In this document: in pieces, positions 10,328 through 19,804 of the stretch
Numbering within the stretch: position 1 is the stretch's first letter
Layout of the letters: every line of letters starts with the position of its first letter
Source of the DNA: Leptolyngbyaceae cyanobacterium RM1_1_2
GTDB lineage: Bacteria > Cyanobacteriota > Cyanobacteriia > Phormidesmidales > Phormidesmidaceae
Assembly: GCA_012032345.1 (NCBI GenBank)
Contig: JAAUQI010000011.1
Span: 1 to 64,000, forward strand
Length of the DNA: 64,000 nt
Reading direction: 5' to 3'
Program-made: the position numbers and the translations under genes
The notes under the pieces: model-generated
Told to the model about the DNA's origin: nothing
The model's database searches: none
What the model saw: the letters and a program-made list of their open reading frames with translations, nothing else

Positions 10328-10498
10328 CTACTGAGGAGTTGAGGCTTCCTCCATTGCTCCATCCTCTTCCATTGCCTCGCCGTCAGCGGGTGCTTCGTCA
10401 GTAGTAGCATCCCCAGGCGCAGTCGTATCACTACCACAGGCAACCGTAGTTACCATTAAACCCAGAAAAAGAGGCAGCACTAGCAACAGTCTTTTCAT
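10328..10498 (-). CDS. Small acidic lipoprotein
   Basis: 56-residue reading frame. The N-terminus MKRLLLVLPLFLGLMVTT followed by VACGSD is a type II signal peptide with the lipid-attached Cys at about residue 21. The mature part is short and rich in Asp, Glu, Ala and Thr. AGGAG lies 8 bases before the ATG. Such tiny lipoproteins occur in many cyanobacteria, are anchored to a membrane by the lipid and have no assigned function. Probably monocistronic. Confidence 0.65.
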   Translation of the reverse strand: MKRLLLVLPLFLGLMVTTVACGSDTTAPGDATTDEAPADGEAMEEDGAMEEASTPQ

Positions 10499-10655
10499 AT
10501 AGCTCTCCTATTGACGGATAAGTGGTTGCAGGCAAAAGCAACTGCTTGCACTACTAGAGTATTACAAGTGTGTCAAACTGAGACATCCATCCTGCGTCGG
10601 AGAGCAAATTGCTAGCTCAAAAGCCTAAATCCTACCTCTGACTGACAGGCAGCTA

Positions 10656-11492
10656 TCACCTGGCAGATGGACGAAACAGGTGAGTGTGATCGGGGTTATA
10701 CAAGCGCGATCGCTGCGCGCTAGCGTTTAGGGCCGGACTGATAATATAAAGGGTGGTGCGAATCAGGTCTTCAGCCTCGGTCACGGCGGCCATTTGGTGT
10801 AGCGGCACCTGGCAGATTTTTTCATCTTCCCAACCGACCCGAAAGCAAATAGCAACCGATGTCTCAGCCGGATAGTGCTCCATCAGCTTGGACTGAGCGG
10901 CTTTTACATGGCGGGCGCTGAGATAGAGACAGAGGCTAGCCCGGTGCGCGGCTAGGGTGGCCAGTTCTTCGGTATCAGGCACCTGGGTGCGACCGCTGAT
11001 GCGGGTCAAAATGACGGACTGTACCAGGCCAGGAATGGTGAGTTCTAAGCTGAGCTTGGCGGCGGCGGCTTGAAAGGCGCTAATGCCAGGAACCACTTCA
11101 AAAGGAATCTCAGCCTCGGCTAGGGCCTGAATTTGCTCATGAATAGCACTGTAGAGGCAGGGATCGCCTGAGTGCAGGCGTACCACTGATTTGTGCGCCT
11201 GTACTCGCTCAATCATCAGTGGCAAAATAGCCTCTAAAGTCATGCTGGCGGTGCCAATGCGCTCAGCCTCTGGCCGGGTCATCTCCAGCATCTGTTTGGG
11301 CACCAGAGAATTGGCATAGAGAATCACATCCGCCTGCATTAGCAGCCGCTGAGCCTTGAGCGTCAGCAGCTCTGGATCCCCAGGGCCAGCCCCTACGATG
11401 TAAACGGCGGGGGAGAGGGCGGGCTGGGCTATAGGAGAGACTGAAGTAGAAATGTGAGCTGAGGGATTAGCTGAGGGCGTCATGGAGGACAT
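10656..11492 (-). CDS. cobM: Precorrin-4 C11-methyltransferase (CobM/CbiF)
   Basis: SAM-dependent methyltransferase that methylates C11 of (cobalt-)precorrin-4 in corrin ring synthesis. The tetrapyrrole methylase signature VYIVGAGPGDPELLTLKA starts near residue 30, LHSGDPCLYSA is the second SAM-binding loop, and VVPGISAFQAAAAKL is the third conserved block. The protein is 278 residues because of a poorly conserved, Ser/Pro-rich N-terminal extension of about 28 residues, so a later start is possible. It stands alone on its strand; no cobalamin riboswitch box was found in the roughly 230 bases upstream and no other cob gene is in the window. Confidence 0.9.
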   Translation of the reverse strand: MSSMTPSANPSAHISTSVSPIAQPALSPAVYIVGAGPGDPELLTLKAQRLLMQADVILYANSLVPKQMLEMTRPEAERIGTASMTLEAILPLMIERVQAHKSVVRLHSGDPCLYSAIHEQIQALAEAEIPFEVVPGISAFQAAAAKLSLELTIPGLVQSVILTRISGRTQVPDTEELATLAAHRASLCLYLSARHVKAAQSKLMEHYPAETSVAICFRVGWEDEKICQVPLHQMAAVTEAEDLIRTTLYIISPALNASAQRSRLYNPDHTHLFRPSAR

Positions 11493-11668
11493 AGGTAAGT
11501 CCTAAAAAGGTATTTGCCAGCCAGGCAGACTCTCAATCTCAGAGGAGAGCGCCTCATTAGAGCTTAATACAGCTGAGCCTCCTGTAAAAAAGAGATGAAG
11601 TCGCCCGCATCTTCCGGTTTAAGCGTTCTATTGACCGCATAAGGGAATGGTAGATGCACCCTGATTCC

Positions 11669-11707
11669 GCCCCTGGAAGTTCTCAATGTTCTTCTGGGGG
11701 CTTTTTG
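11669..11707 (+). terminator. Intrinsic terminator on the + strand with no upstream + gene
   Basis: Eleven-pair stem (11669-11679 with 11691-11701), an 11-base loop and TTTTT immediately after. Two of the pairs are G-U on the + strand RNA but become A-C mismatches on the - strand RNA, so the hairpin is built for + strand transcription. No + strand CDS precedes it back to 10212, which suggests a short unannotated RNA in 11493-11668. Confidence 0.6.
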
Positions 11708-11720
11708 TTGGCAGCAAATA

Positions 11721-14098
11721 TCAGGCCGGAGTCTGCCAGGTGTATTTGGCTAAAACTGACACCAGCTCAGCCGAGTTGATGGGCTTGCTGAGATAGCCCT
11801 GCATACCAGCGGCGAGGCAGCGATCGCGATCGCCTGCCATCACCAGCGCCGTCATCGCCACGATGGGGATATTTTGCCAAACCGGATTTTGGCGAATTTG
11901 GCGGGTAATTTCAATGCCGTCGGTTTTGGGCAGGTGAATGTCCATCAAAATCAGGGTTGGTCGATGATCTTGCAGCCAGTCTAGGGCAATCTGCCCGTTG
12001 AGGACGTGATGGGTCTTGTAGCCCCAGTACTTGAGCATGTGCTCTAGCAGCATGGCGTTGACGGGATGGTCTTCAACCAGCAGCACTTCCCCAGTCCAGT
12101 TGCCAGCCGGAGGCATAGCCAGAGAATTATTGATGATAGCGCGATCGCCTGTCTCAATCTGCTGTAGCCGAGATTGGGCCTCAGAAAGGCCCCCGATGGG
12201 CAAATAGATAGTGAAGCAGCTGCCCTCACCCAGTCTAGAAACCACGCTGACATCGCCACCGTGTAGCTTTGATAGCTTATAGGTTAAGGCCAAGCCCAGC
12301 CCGGTGCCCTCATGCCGCCGAGACAATGAGCTATCGAGCTGCTGAAAGGGTTGAAACAGCAGCGACTGTTGCTCAGAGGCAATGCCAATACCGCGATCCC
12401 AAACTGCCAGATGAATCTGGCCTTTGACCTGCTTTGCCACTAGGCCAATCGGCTGACCTCGCTCTGAAAATTTGACTGCGTTAGAGAGCAGATTAAGCAG
12501 CATCTGTCGAATGCGCAGTTCATCGCCTTTGAGATGGGGCAAATCAGCTTCAATATCTGACTCGATGCTGATTTCTTTGGCCGCTGCCTGGGCGCTAATC
12601 ATACTCAGCGCATTTTGACAGACGCCTGCGACTGCAACCGGAGCCACGTTTAAAATCATCTGCCCAGCTTCAATTTTAGAGAGATCCAGCACCTCATTAA
12701 TCAAGCTCAGCAAGTGCTCACCGCTCTGAAGAATTTGCCGCACGTAGAGGTGCTGACGTTCATTGAGGGGGCCAAAAATTTGCTGCTCTAGTAGAGAAGA
12801 AAAGCCCAGAATCGAGGTCATAGGCGTTCTCAGCTCGTGAGACATATTAGCTAAAAACTCAGACTTCATGCGGCTGGCCCGTTCTAGCTCTAGATTTTTG
12901 GCGGCCAGCTCCGCTTTAATCTGCTCTAGCTGGGTAATATCCCGGTAAATTAGCGAGACTGCTGTGAGCTGATTGTCTTCATTGCAAACGGGGCCAACTG
13001 ACGCCAAGGCGGTGAAGGTTTCACCACTGGCTCTCTGGCAGACGACCTGACCGCTCCAGCCGCCGCGCTGGGCCTGCTCAATCAGCCAGCCTGACTGGGC
13101 TGCATTTGGGTAAAACACCTCAGCGGACTGGTTGATTAGCACGGCTGGCGATCGCCCCAAAACCCGCTGCGTTGCCAGATTAGCGTAGAGAATTTTTCCA
13201 GCTAGGTCGGTAATAACGACGCTGTCGTTGGCGGCATCTAAGGCTTTAGAAAACATTTGTAGCTGCTGCTCAAACCGCTTGCGCTCGGTAATATCGCGGC
13301 CAATCCCTAAGCCCCCCACCAGCTGACCGTCACGGTAGAGCAATCGGCCATTCACCTCGACGCAGATCCGACTGCCGCCCTTTTCAAGAGGATGAACTCA
13401 TAATCTCGTAGCTCCCCTGTCAGCAGCAGATCTCTAAAAGCTTTGCTGGTAGCCCCCTGATATTCAGGGGCCACGAACTCTAAATAAGGTTTGCCAATGA
13501 TATCGGCCTCCTCACCGCCAAAGAGCTTGGTGCCATAGCTGTTGATGAAGGTGAAGCGACCTTCTAGATCAAGGGTATAGACCACATCGTTTGCAGTCTC
13601 TACATAGGCTCGAAACAGGTCATCTGGAATTTGAGTCTCAGTCTCAGTTGCTGACGGGGGGGAACTCTCGGGCAGCGAGAGTTCTGTCTCAGGCTTACCT
13701 AGCTCAAGGCGACCAGTACAAACGGCCCCGGTAATCTCCTGGTTCTGGCGTAGCAGGCTGGCATTGACCGCAAAGGTCAGCACCTGACCTGAGGCAGTCC
13801 TCAGCCGCAGAGTTTGGTTTTGCAAAGCCCCTTTTGTCAACAGGCGCACAACCATTTGCTGAGACTGTAGCCTAAAGCGCGGGGGAATCAGGTCTAAGAG
13901 AGATTGGCCTGACAAGTCTTCCGCAGCAGCTTCTAGTTGCTGAGCGCCATAGGCATTGATGTAGCAAATTTGCCCGGCTGTATCGATAGCAAATACCAGA
14001 TCGTTAGCGGCGTCAAGATAGCTTTGCAGACTGTTCTCCAGCGGCGCTGGGCTGAGAGCACTGGCTGGAGTTGACTGGGTTAATTCTTTAGAAGACAT
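11721..14098 (-). CDS. Hybrid PAS-PAS-PAS sensor histidine kinase with C-terminal receiver (frame broken once)
   Basis: About 792 residues once the two frames are joined. The N-terminal part (13352-14098) has two PAS domains with ANDLVFAID and ANDVVYTLD starts. The rest has a further PAS, a HisKA domain with the motif FLANMSHELRTP, an ATPase domain (DRGIGI, GTGLGL) and a receiver with Asp in LILMDIHLPKTDG. The frame is lost in the middle of the second PAS at the four T bases 13381-13384 (AAAA in the coding strand); a fifth A gives LLKKGGSRICVEVNGRLL, a normal PAS end. No transmembrane helix is evident, so a soluble sensor is likely. PAS ligands and response partner are unknown. Confidence 0.85.
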
Positions 14099-14448
14099 GG
14101 TTTTAGAAGAGGCACCTGCTGCTGAGACAGACGCGATCGCTGTTAAAGACTCTGTTAAGAACTTCAGAAGCTGGCTGACAAAATCAGGCTATCTAGCAAA
14201 GATTTTGTCAGGGGGCGAATCTTAGACGTGAATAAGCGTAACCATTTCCGGAAAAGGGCCTGGGAATTTGTGAAGAAAGAAAACAAATGTCCCCAAATTT
14301 TTCAGGCTGCGGTTGCCAGCCTAGAAGTCTTCGGCACATGTTTGGTAACTATCTCGCCAATAATAAATGTTAGCTATATTTTCGCCGTAATGTGCTGTAT
14401 GGACAATTCTGGTTTTTACTAGTTTTTAAGAGAAGGACGGGAGAATCT
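14099..14448. other. Intergenic region between divergent kinase and caspase-like genes
   Basis: This 350-base gap must hold the promoters of two divergent genes. A 64-codon reading frame at 14228-14422 has no recognisable protein character. GACGGGAG at about 14436-14443 is the likely ribosome-binding site of the downstream gene. Nothing else was recognised. Confidence 0.4.
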
Positions 14449-16647
14449 GTGAGAGTGTTTCTGAAGCGTCGCCAATTTCTGCAGCTAGCAGGGACAGCCT
14501 TAACGACGTTGGGGCTAGAATCTCTGCGCCAGCAACAGTTTCCGGCGGTGGCAGACTCTCCGCGCCAGTTGGCTTTGCTAGTCGGCATCAATCGCTATCC
14601 GTCTAGTCCGCTACAGGGCTGCGTCACGGATGTAGAGCTACAGCGATCGCTGCTGATTCACCGTTTTGGCTTTGCTCCAGCCGACATTAAAGTCCTCACC
14701 GACGAAGCCGCCACCCGCGAAGGTATCCTCAGCGCGTTTGAAACCCACCTAATTCAGCAGGCTTGTCCTGGAGATGTCGTGGTTTTTCACTATTCCGGCC
14801 ACGGGGCCAAAGTCATCGATCCCAACCCTTTACCCAATCAGCCCCTCAACAGCACCCTGGTACCGATTGATAGCCCTGATCCAGCCGGGGGGCAATTGCG
14901 GGGAGAAACCGTCCCTGACATTACCGGACAAACCCTGTTTCTATTGATGCAGGCGATTCCTACTGACAACGTCACCGTAGTACTCGATAGCTGCTACTCC
15001 GGCGGCGGCAAGCGGGGCAGCCTCACCGTCCGCTCTTTACCCAACAGCCCTGAGATTCCGCATCCCAGTCAGCTAGAACTGGACTATCAGGAGCGCTGGA
15101 TGACTCAGCTCGGACTCTTGCCAGCAACCTTAGCCCAGCAGCGTCAGGCTGGAGTGGCCAAAGGCTTCGTAATCACGGCGGCTGGGCCTGAGCAGCTAGC
15201 AGTAGACGCTAGCTTTGATGACTTTTATGCGGGCGCTTTTACCTACCTGATGACCCGCTACCTTTGGCAGCAGGTGGGCAATGAGCCAGTGCAGCAGGCG
15301 ATCGCCAATATTGGTCGCAGCACCCAGAGCTTAGCCATGGATCTATCGCGGATCATTCAAGAGCCTGAGTTTGAGGCCAACGTTTCGCCCGATAAAATGA
15401 CGGCTCCGCTCTACTTCATTGGCCACCAAACCCCCCCGGCTGAAGCCGTAATTACCCAAGCTCAGGGCAATCAGGTCAAAGTTTGGCTGGGCGGCATTGA
15501 TCCCCGCAGCTTAGACGCTTTTGGAGCCGATACCCTGTTCACAGCCTTAGATCCGACTGGACAAACAATAGGCCAGGTGAAACTGCTGTCTCGACAGGGA
15601 TTAGAAGGTCGGGGAGAATTGCTCAGCAGTCGCCAAGTTCGGGGGGAACAGCCAGGACTGTTTTTACAAGAAACTGTTCGCGCCATTCCCGCAGGCATCC
15701 GTCTCAGAATTGGCATCGAGGCTGATTGGCTAGCAGCGGCGCGATCGCCGTTTTCGCAGCTAGCCCGACTAGAGCCAGTAGCCGCTGACTCTCCTCACGA
15801 CTACTACCTGGGCCCCATGACCTCAGACCGGCAGCAGCGACAGTCAGGCTCTAATCAGGCTCCTGTTGGGGTCATCGGTCTGTTTCTACCGGGTGAAGAC
15901 CTGATTCCCAATTCCTTTGGCCCGGTAGATGAGCCAGTAGAGGCGGCGATCGTCCGGCTGGCTCCCAAATTTAAGCTGCTGCTGGCAACCCACATCCTCA
16001 AGCTGCTGCTCAATGCTAATGCCTCTCGCCTGAACGTGGTAACGTCGCTGCGGCGGGTAGATGGTACTGGAGCCGCGATCGCCTCTGCCGTCACCGTCCG
16101 TAGCCGGGGAGGCGCTGAGGCTGAGCTGACTTCGGGATCAAACTCGGAGATTCTACAAATTCCGGTTGGGGCTGAGATTCAGTTTGAAGTGCAGAACTTT
16201 GAACCTAGAGAGCTGTTTATCAGCCTGCTGGTAATCACGCCAGAGGCCGACCTGCTGCTGCTCTATCCCAATACTTGGTCTGCCCCCACAGAGGCGGCGC
16301 GGGTGGGAGCTGGCGATCGCCTGCGGATTCCCGAACCAGGCCGCGATCGCTTCAGCCTGATCGTTGAAGCCCCCACTGGTATGGTGGAAGTATTGGCGAT
16401 CGCCAGTGCTGCTCCCCTGAGAAATGCCCTGCAGGTGTTGAGTGCCCTAGGGACGCGGCGAGGTTTGCGCGACGGTGAACCTGCCACCAGCGATCCCGCC
16501 CTTTTAGATCTTGCCGATAATCTGCTGCTCGACTTGCACACCAGCGCTGGCCGTCGAGGCACAGGCACGACTACGACCAACAATGCGCGACAGATCGACA
16601 TGCAAGATCTGGCAGCTTTTTCGCTCATGTTTTTCGCTCATGTTTGA
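14449..16647 (+). CDS. Caspase-like (peptidase C14/orthocaspase) protein with Tat-type leader
   Basis: A 732-residue caspase-fold protein. The catalytic pair is visible: His118 in HYSGHGAKV and Cys182 in VLDSCYSGGG, preceded by the LALLVGINRYP strand. The N-terminus after GTG 14449 has KRRQFLQLAGTALTTLG, a twin-arginine-like signal, so the protease is probably exported to periplasm or thylakoid lumen. The C-terminal third (EIQFEVQNFEPRELFISLLV, PEADLLLLYPN) resembles the DUF4384-type domains often fused to cyanobacterial caspases. The GTG is chosen for the GGGAG five bases upstream; the ORF extends to 14392 without support. An SH3 protein gene follows after 18 bases, probably in the same transcript. 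Orthocaspases cleave after Arg or Lys; the target is unknown. Confidence 0.85.
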   Translation: MRVFLKRRQFLQLAGTALTTLGLESLRQQQFPAVADSPRQLALLVGINRYPSSPLQGCVTDVELQRSLLIHRFGFAPADIKVLTDEAATREGILSAFETHLIQQACPGDVVVFHYSGHGAKVIDPNPLPNQPLNSTLVPIDSPDPAGGQLRGETVPDITGQTLFLLMQAIPTDNVTVVLDSCYSGGGKRGSLTVRSLPNSPEIPHPSQLELDYQERWMTQLGLLPATLAQQRQAGVAKGFVITAAGPEQLAVDASFDDFYAGAFTYLMTRYLWQQVGNEPVQQAIANIGRSTQSLAMDLSRIIQEPEFEANVSPDKMTAPLYFIGHQTPPAEAVITQAQGNQVKVWLGGIDPRSLDAFGADTLFTALDPTGQTIGQVKLLSRQGLEGRGELLSSRQVRGEQPGLFLQETVRAIPAGIRLRIGIEADWLAAARSPFSQLARLEPVAADSPHDYYLGPMTSDRQQRQSGSNQAPVGVIGLFLPGEDLIPNSFGPVDEPVEAAIVRLAPKFKLLLATHILKLLLNANASRLNVVTSLRRVDGTGAAIASAVTVRSRGGAEAELTSGSNSEILQIPVGAEIQFEVQNFEPRELFISLLVITPEADLLLLYPNTWSAPTEAARVGAGDRLRIPEPGRDRFSLIVEAPTGMVEVLAIASAAPLRNALQVLSALGTRRGLRDGEPATSDPALLDLADNLLLDLHTSAGRRGTGTTTTNNARQIDMQDLAAFSLMFFAHV

Positions 16648-16665
16648 AGTCACTCACGAAATCTT

Positions 16666-17565
16666 ATGAAACAGGCTTACCTATGGATTGCTGGCATCGT
16701 CAGCACAGCAGCAGTAGCCGGAGGCAGCATCGCCGTTATGCAGTCACCGCCTGCGCAGTTGCCACAGCCTGACCCAGTAGCCCTCAGCCCGTCAACGTCT
16801 ACAGAAGCTCCGGTAAAAAACAATTCTGCTAGCAGTGACAATACCCCAGCAGAAACATCCCCCAATCCCCCACAGCCAGACCCCAAACTTTCGGATTTTC
16901 CCCACAGGCGGCTGGAGCTAAGCGACGAAGTCTCCGCAGGCAGCGAATTTGATCAGTTCCGCGATCGCCTACAAAAAGCAATCAAAGACCGAGACGCAGA
17001 TTTTATTCGCGCCCTGATACCGCCAGAGGGGCTGTTTTACGGCTTTGGGGGGCCTCTAGCGATCGCCGATATGGAGCTAGGAGACGCAGATAGCTGGTTT
17101 TGGCAAGAGCTGGAAAAAATGATGGCCCTCGACAGTTGCGAACCCAGCGACTACCCCGCTGTCGAAGCAGGCAATCAGACCTGGGTTTGCCCCAACACCA
17201 CTCAAGCCTTTTACCGGCAGTATCCGCCCCCGGCAGAGGCCGAGGGCATTGAGTATGAGTTTGAGATCATTATGGTCATGGGTAAAAACGTCAACGTCCG
17301 AGCCGCCCCCAATACCAACTCCCCTGTCGTCGGCATCCTCACCAACGAACTCGTCACCTTTGATCAGCCCACCGCCACCCGTCTCTACCAGCAGTCTGCC
17401 GATCAGCGTCCCGGCGCGCTCAAAGGCTGGACACCCGTCGTCTTGCCCAATGACGTCCAAGGCTATGTTCATAACCGCTACACCTACGCGCCGCTCTCTC
17501 CCAGAGGCGTTTTTGAAAACGTCAGCGGCCAGTGGCAGATTGTCCGGGTGCTAGCCGGAGATTAG
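16666..17565 (+). CDS. Exported protein with bacterial SH3 domain
   Basis: 299 residues. The first 25 residues form a hydrophobic signal or anchor, followed by a Ser/Pro/Asn-rich linker (about 30-75), a mixed domain (80-190), and a bacterial SH3 domain beginning VMGKNVNVRAAPNTNSPVVG (about 203-270). SH3b domains of this type bind peptide or cell-wall ligands. The gene starts 18 bases after the caspase-like gene on the same strand, suggesting the two are co-expressed and that this protein may act with the protease at the cell envelope; that link is an inference from position only. Confidence 0.7.
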   Translation: MKQAYLWIAGIVSTAAVAGGSIAVMQSPPAQLPQPDPVALSPSTSTEAPVKNNSASSDNTPAETSPNPPQPDPKLSDFPHRRLELSDEVSAGSEFDQFRDRLQKAIKDRDADFIRALIPPEGLFYGFGGPLAIADMELGDADSWFWQELEKMMALDSCEPSDYPAVEAGNQTWVCPNTTQAFYRQYPPPAEAEGIEYEFEIIMVMGKNVNVRAAPNTNSPVVGILTNELVTFDQPTATRLYQQSADQRPGALKGWTPVVLPNDVQGYVHNRYTYAPLSPRGVFENVSGQWQIVRVLAGD

Positions 17566-17605
17566 GCCAGCAGACCGGATACGAAGCCTGAATTCAGCCG
17601 GGGCC

Positions 17606-17711
17606 TTACAGCAAACCGTAGTTTGGTTGAGACAGCTCAGATCGCTGAATCTTTACGTGACCAGCATCCTATTCATCCTTCACCCTTCCGCCTTCATCCT
17701 TTCGCCATAGC
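17606..17711 (-). repeat. MITE-like dispersed repeat, copy 1 (inverted relative to copy 2)
   Basis: About 106 bp. Read on the - strand it matches 19557-19661 almost throughout, with a core of about 46 bases that is identical. The ends (GCTATGGCGAA and TTTGCTGTAA) correspond to the better preserved terminal inverted repeats of copy 2. It contains GATGAA-type short tandem units. It lies directly downstream of both the SH3 gene and the convergent epimerase gene. Confidence 0.75.
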
Positions 17712-17741
17712 AAAGCCGGATCAGTTCTAGCGGATTCGTTT

Positions 17742-18743
17742 TCAGCTGTAGTAAGTTTGGTACCAGCGGACAAAATTCTGAATGCCGACCTCTAAGGGCG
17801 TATCGGGCCGGAAGCCAACATCTGCCATCAGGTCATCAACGTCGGCGTAGGTGGCGGGCACATCGCCTGGCTGCATCGGGCGGAAGATTTTTTCGGCAGG
17901 TTTGCCCATAGCTGTCTCAATCACCTCGATGAAGCGCATCAGCTCAACCGGGTTGTGATTGCCGATGTTGTAAATTTTGTACGGGGCCTGGGTGTTGAGG
18001 CCAGCGGCGATCGCTGCCGCCTGAGTGGGAGGCTGGGGCGGCTGGTGCATGACCCGCACTACGCCTTCTACTACATCGTCGATATAGGTAAAGTCGCGCT
18101 TCATTTTGCCGTGGTTATAGACCTCAATCGGCTGGTCATGGGCGATCGCCTGCACAAACTTAAAGTAGGCCATATCTGGTCTTCCCCAAGGGCCATAGAC
18201 GGTGAAAAACCGCAGCCCCGTGGTGGGTAAGCTGTACAAGTGGCTGTAGGCATGGGCCATCAGCTCATTGGCTTTTTTGGTGGCGGCATAGAGCGATACC
18301 GGGCGATCGACATTGTCGGTAACGGCAAAGGGCACCTGACGATTGGCCCCATACACGGAGCTAGAGGAGGCAAAGACTAGGTGAGCCACTTCTGTATGCC
18401 GACAGCCTTCTAGCAGGTTGATAAAGCCGCTGAGATTGCTGTCAGAGTAAGCGTAGGGATTCTTGATCGAATAGCGCACCCCAGCCTGCGCTGCCAGGTG
18501 GACTACGTAGTCGAACCGCTGCCGCTCAAAGAGCTGAATCATGCCCTGGCGATCGGCTAGATCTAACGGCTGAAATGTGAAGCTGGCATGAGGCAACAAC
18601 TGAGCTAAACGGTCTTTTTTGAGCTGAACGTCATAGTAGTCATTGAGATTATCAATGCCGTAGACGGTTTCGCCTTCATCCAGCAGTCGCTGAGCCAGGA
18701 AAAATCCAACAAAACCCGCCGCCCCAGTCACCAAAACGTTCAT
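17742..18743 (-). CDS. NAD-dependent nucleotide-sugar epimerase, probably UDP-glucuronate 4-epimerase
   Basis: 333-residue extended short-chain dehydrogenase. The N-terminus MNVLVTGAAGFVGFFLAQRL is the NAD-binding glycine motif, SSSSVYG supplies the catalytic Ser/Thr region and YAATKK the catalytic Tyr-Lys. GIDNLNDYYDVQLKKDRL is typical of the CapI/LspL class that interconverts UDP-glucuronate and UDP-galacturonate for capsule or cell-wall polysaccharide. Length and motifs are complete. It stands alone, divergent from psaD, between two inverted copies of a short repeat. Other UDP-sugar epimerase specificities cannot be excluded. Confidence 0.88.
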   Translation of the reverse strand: MNVLVTGAAGFVGFFLAQRLLDEGETVYGIDNLNDYYDVQLKKDRLAQLLPHASFTFQPLDLADRQGMIQLFERQRFDYVVHLAAQAGVRYSIKNPYAYSDSNLSGFINLLEGCRHTEVAHLVFASSSSVYGANRQVPFAVTDNVDRPVSLYAATKKANELMAHAYSHLYSLPTTGLRFFTVYGPWGRPDMAYFKFVQAIAHDQPIEVYNHGKMKRDFTYIDDVVEGVVRVMHQPPQPPTQAAAIAAGLNTQAPYKIYNIGNHNPVELMRFIEVIETAMGKPAEKIFRPMQPGDVPATYADVDDLMADVGFRPDTPLEVGIQNFVRWYQTYYS

Positions 18744-18883
18744 TGCACACCTACTCCCGACTCTGAATGCTGCTTCACATAAGGCTCACAGCTAACAAGC
18801 ATGGCCCATCAGCACCAATAATTTCCCCACTATAGCCACAGCAGCCACAAGACTTCTAGCTGTTGACGTCAGGTTAACCGTTT

Positions 18884-18902
18884 TTTGACAGTAGGCTTCA
18901 CA
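18884..18902 (+). promoter_or_regulatory. Degenerate HLR1-like site upstream of psaD
   Basis: TTGACA and TTCACA half-sites spaced as in the HLR1 element bound by RpaB, each one base off the consensus, and the two intervening W positions only partly match. psaD genes in model cyanobacteria are RpaB targets and rpaB itself lies about 5 kb away, which is why the weak match is listed. It lies about 125 bases before the psaD ATG, rather far for a core promoter site. Confidence 0.2.
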
Positions 18903-19024
18903 GCTTTTGAGATCGTTTTGCCGCAGATTATCAGAATTTCTGTAAAAGTTCGTCACAAAGTCGATAAATTGAGCAGCACCGGGTGATACGATTCCGAACA
19001 AAAGGTTGAGAGAGTAGGATTCAA

Positions 19025-19453
19025 ATGGCAGAAGAACTGACTGGAAAAACTCCTATATTCGGCGGTAGCACTGGCGGCCTCCTAACCAAAGCGGAAGTTG
19101 AAGAAAAGTACGCGATTACGTGGACTAGCCCCAAAGAGCAAGTCTTTGAAATGCCCACAGGCGGGGCTGCCATCATGAACGAAGGCGAGAACCTGCTTTA
19201 CCTGTCTCGTAAAGAGCAGTGCCTAGCGCTCGGCGCGCAGCTACGAACCAAGTTCAAGCCCAAAATGGACAATTACAAAATTTACCGGATTTATCCCAGC
19301 GGAGAAACCCAGTATCTGCACCCGGCTGACGGCGTCTTTCCGGAGAAGGTCAACGAAGGCCGCGACTACTACGGTAAGAAAGAGCGTAAGATTGGCGACA
19401 ACCCCAATCCGGCCACGATCAAGTTCAGCGGCAAAACGACTTACGAAGTCTAG
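19025..19453 (+). CDS. psaD: Photosystem I reaction center subunit II (PsaD)
   Basis: 142 residues, the normal length. PsaD sits on the stromal side of photosystem I, docks ferredoxin and stabilises PsaC. Recognisable segments are [14 protein letters not shown] near the start, [37 protein letters not shown], and [19 protein letters not shown] with the conserved basic residues of the ferredoxin site. AGGA lies 6 bases before the ATG. It is monocistronic with its own terminator at 19495. Confidence 0.98.
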   Translation: MAEELTGKTPIFGGSTGGLLTKAEVEEKYAITWTSPKEQVFEMPTGGAAIMNEGENLLYLSRKEQCLALGAQLRTKFKPKMDNYKIYRIYPSGETQYLHPADGVFPEKVNEGRDYYGKKERKIGDNPNPATIKFSGKTTYEV

Positions 19454-19494
19454 TTTTGCCCATAGCTTAAACTGACTTATGCTCAAGTCACCCC

Positions 19495-19521
19495 AAGGGC
19501 ACGGCATCGCCGTGCCCTTAT
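19495..19521 (+). terminator. psaD terminator
   Basis: GGGCACGGC, ATC loop and GCCGTGCCC form a perfect 9-bp GC-rich stem followed by TTATT. It lies about 42 bases after the psaD stop. Confidence 0.75.
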
Positions 19522-19556
19522 TGCTCTAGAGGTTGTCTGAAAAGGAATATGCTGTC

Positions 19557-19661
19557 ATATAGCGAAAGGCAGAAGGATGAAGGATGAAGGATGAATAGGA
19601 TGCTGGTCACGTAAAGATTCAGCGATCTGAGTTGTCCTAACCAAATTGCAGTTTGCTATAT
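19557..19661 (+). repeat. MITE-like dispersed repeat, copy 2
   Basis: About 105 bp bounded by the imperfect terminal inverted repeat ATATAGCGAAA / TTTGCTATAT. It contains three GAAGGAT-type units and an inner core shared with the inverted copy at 17606-17711. It encodes nothing. Together the two copies bracket the epimerase gene and psaD. Confidence 0.75.
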
Positions 19662-19671
19662 TTAGCACTCG

Positions 19672-19748
19672 GAATTCTCCCTAACCCCCCTTTCCAAGGG
19701 GGGATCAGATTGGAAGTCCCCCTTTTTAAGGGGGGATTTAGGGGATTG
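19672..19748. repeat. Palindromic C/G-run repeat of the common cyanobacterial type
   Basis: Two nested palindromes, CCCCCCTTTCCAAGGGGGG and CCCCCTTTTTAAGGGGGG, linked by ATCAGATTGGAAGT and ending in GATTTAGGGGATTG. This sequence class is widespread in cyanobacterial intergenic DNA. It fills the rest of the gap before trpE. Confidence 0.65.
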
Positions 19749-19804
19749 AATATAGCGGCACCTCATAGAAGACTTTCAAAACATCCTCTTAGCTACAAGG
19801 GATC

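Noticed and set aside
11540-11665. Minus-strand reading GIRVHLPFPYAVNRTLKPED in the cobM-kinase gap
   Set aside because: Protein-like but only about 40 codons with TTG as the only start and no ribosome-binding site; the strand-specific terminator favours + strand RNA.
11493-11720. Possible cobalamin riboswitch upstream of cobM
   Set aside because: No B12-box-like sequence was found on either strand.
14228-14422. 64-codon + strand frame before the caspase-like gene
   Set aside because: No ribosome-binding site, Cys-rich and without protein-like pattern; overlaps the promoter region of the downstream gene.
18792-19001. 69-codon - strand frame upstream of psaD
   Set aside because: Lies across the psaD promoter region, with no homologous character.
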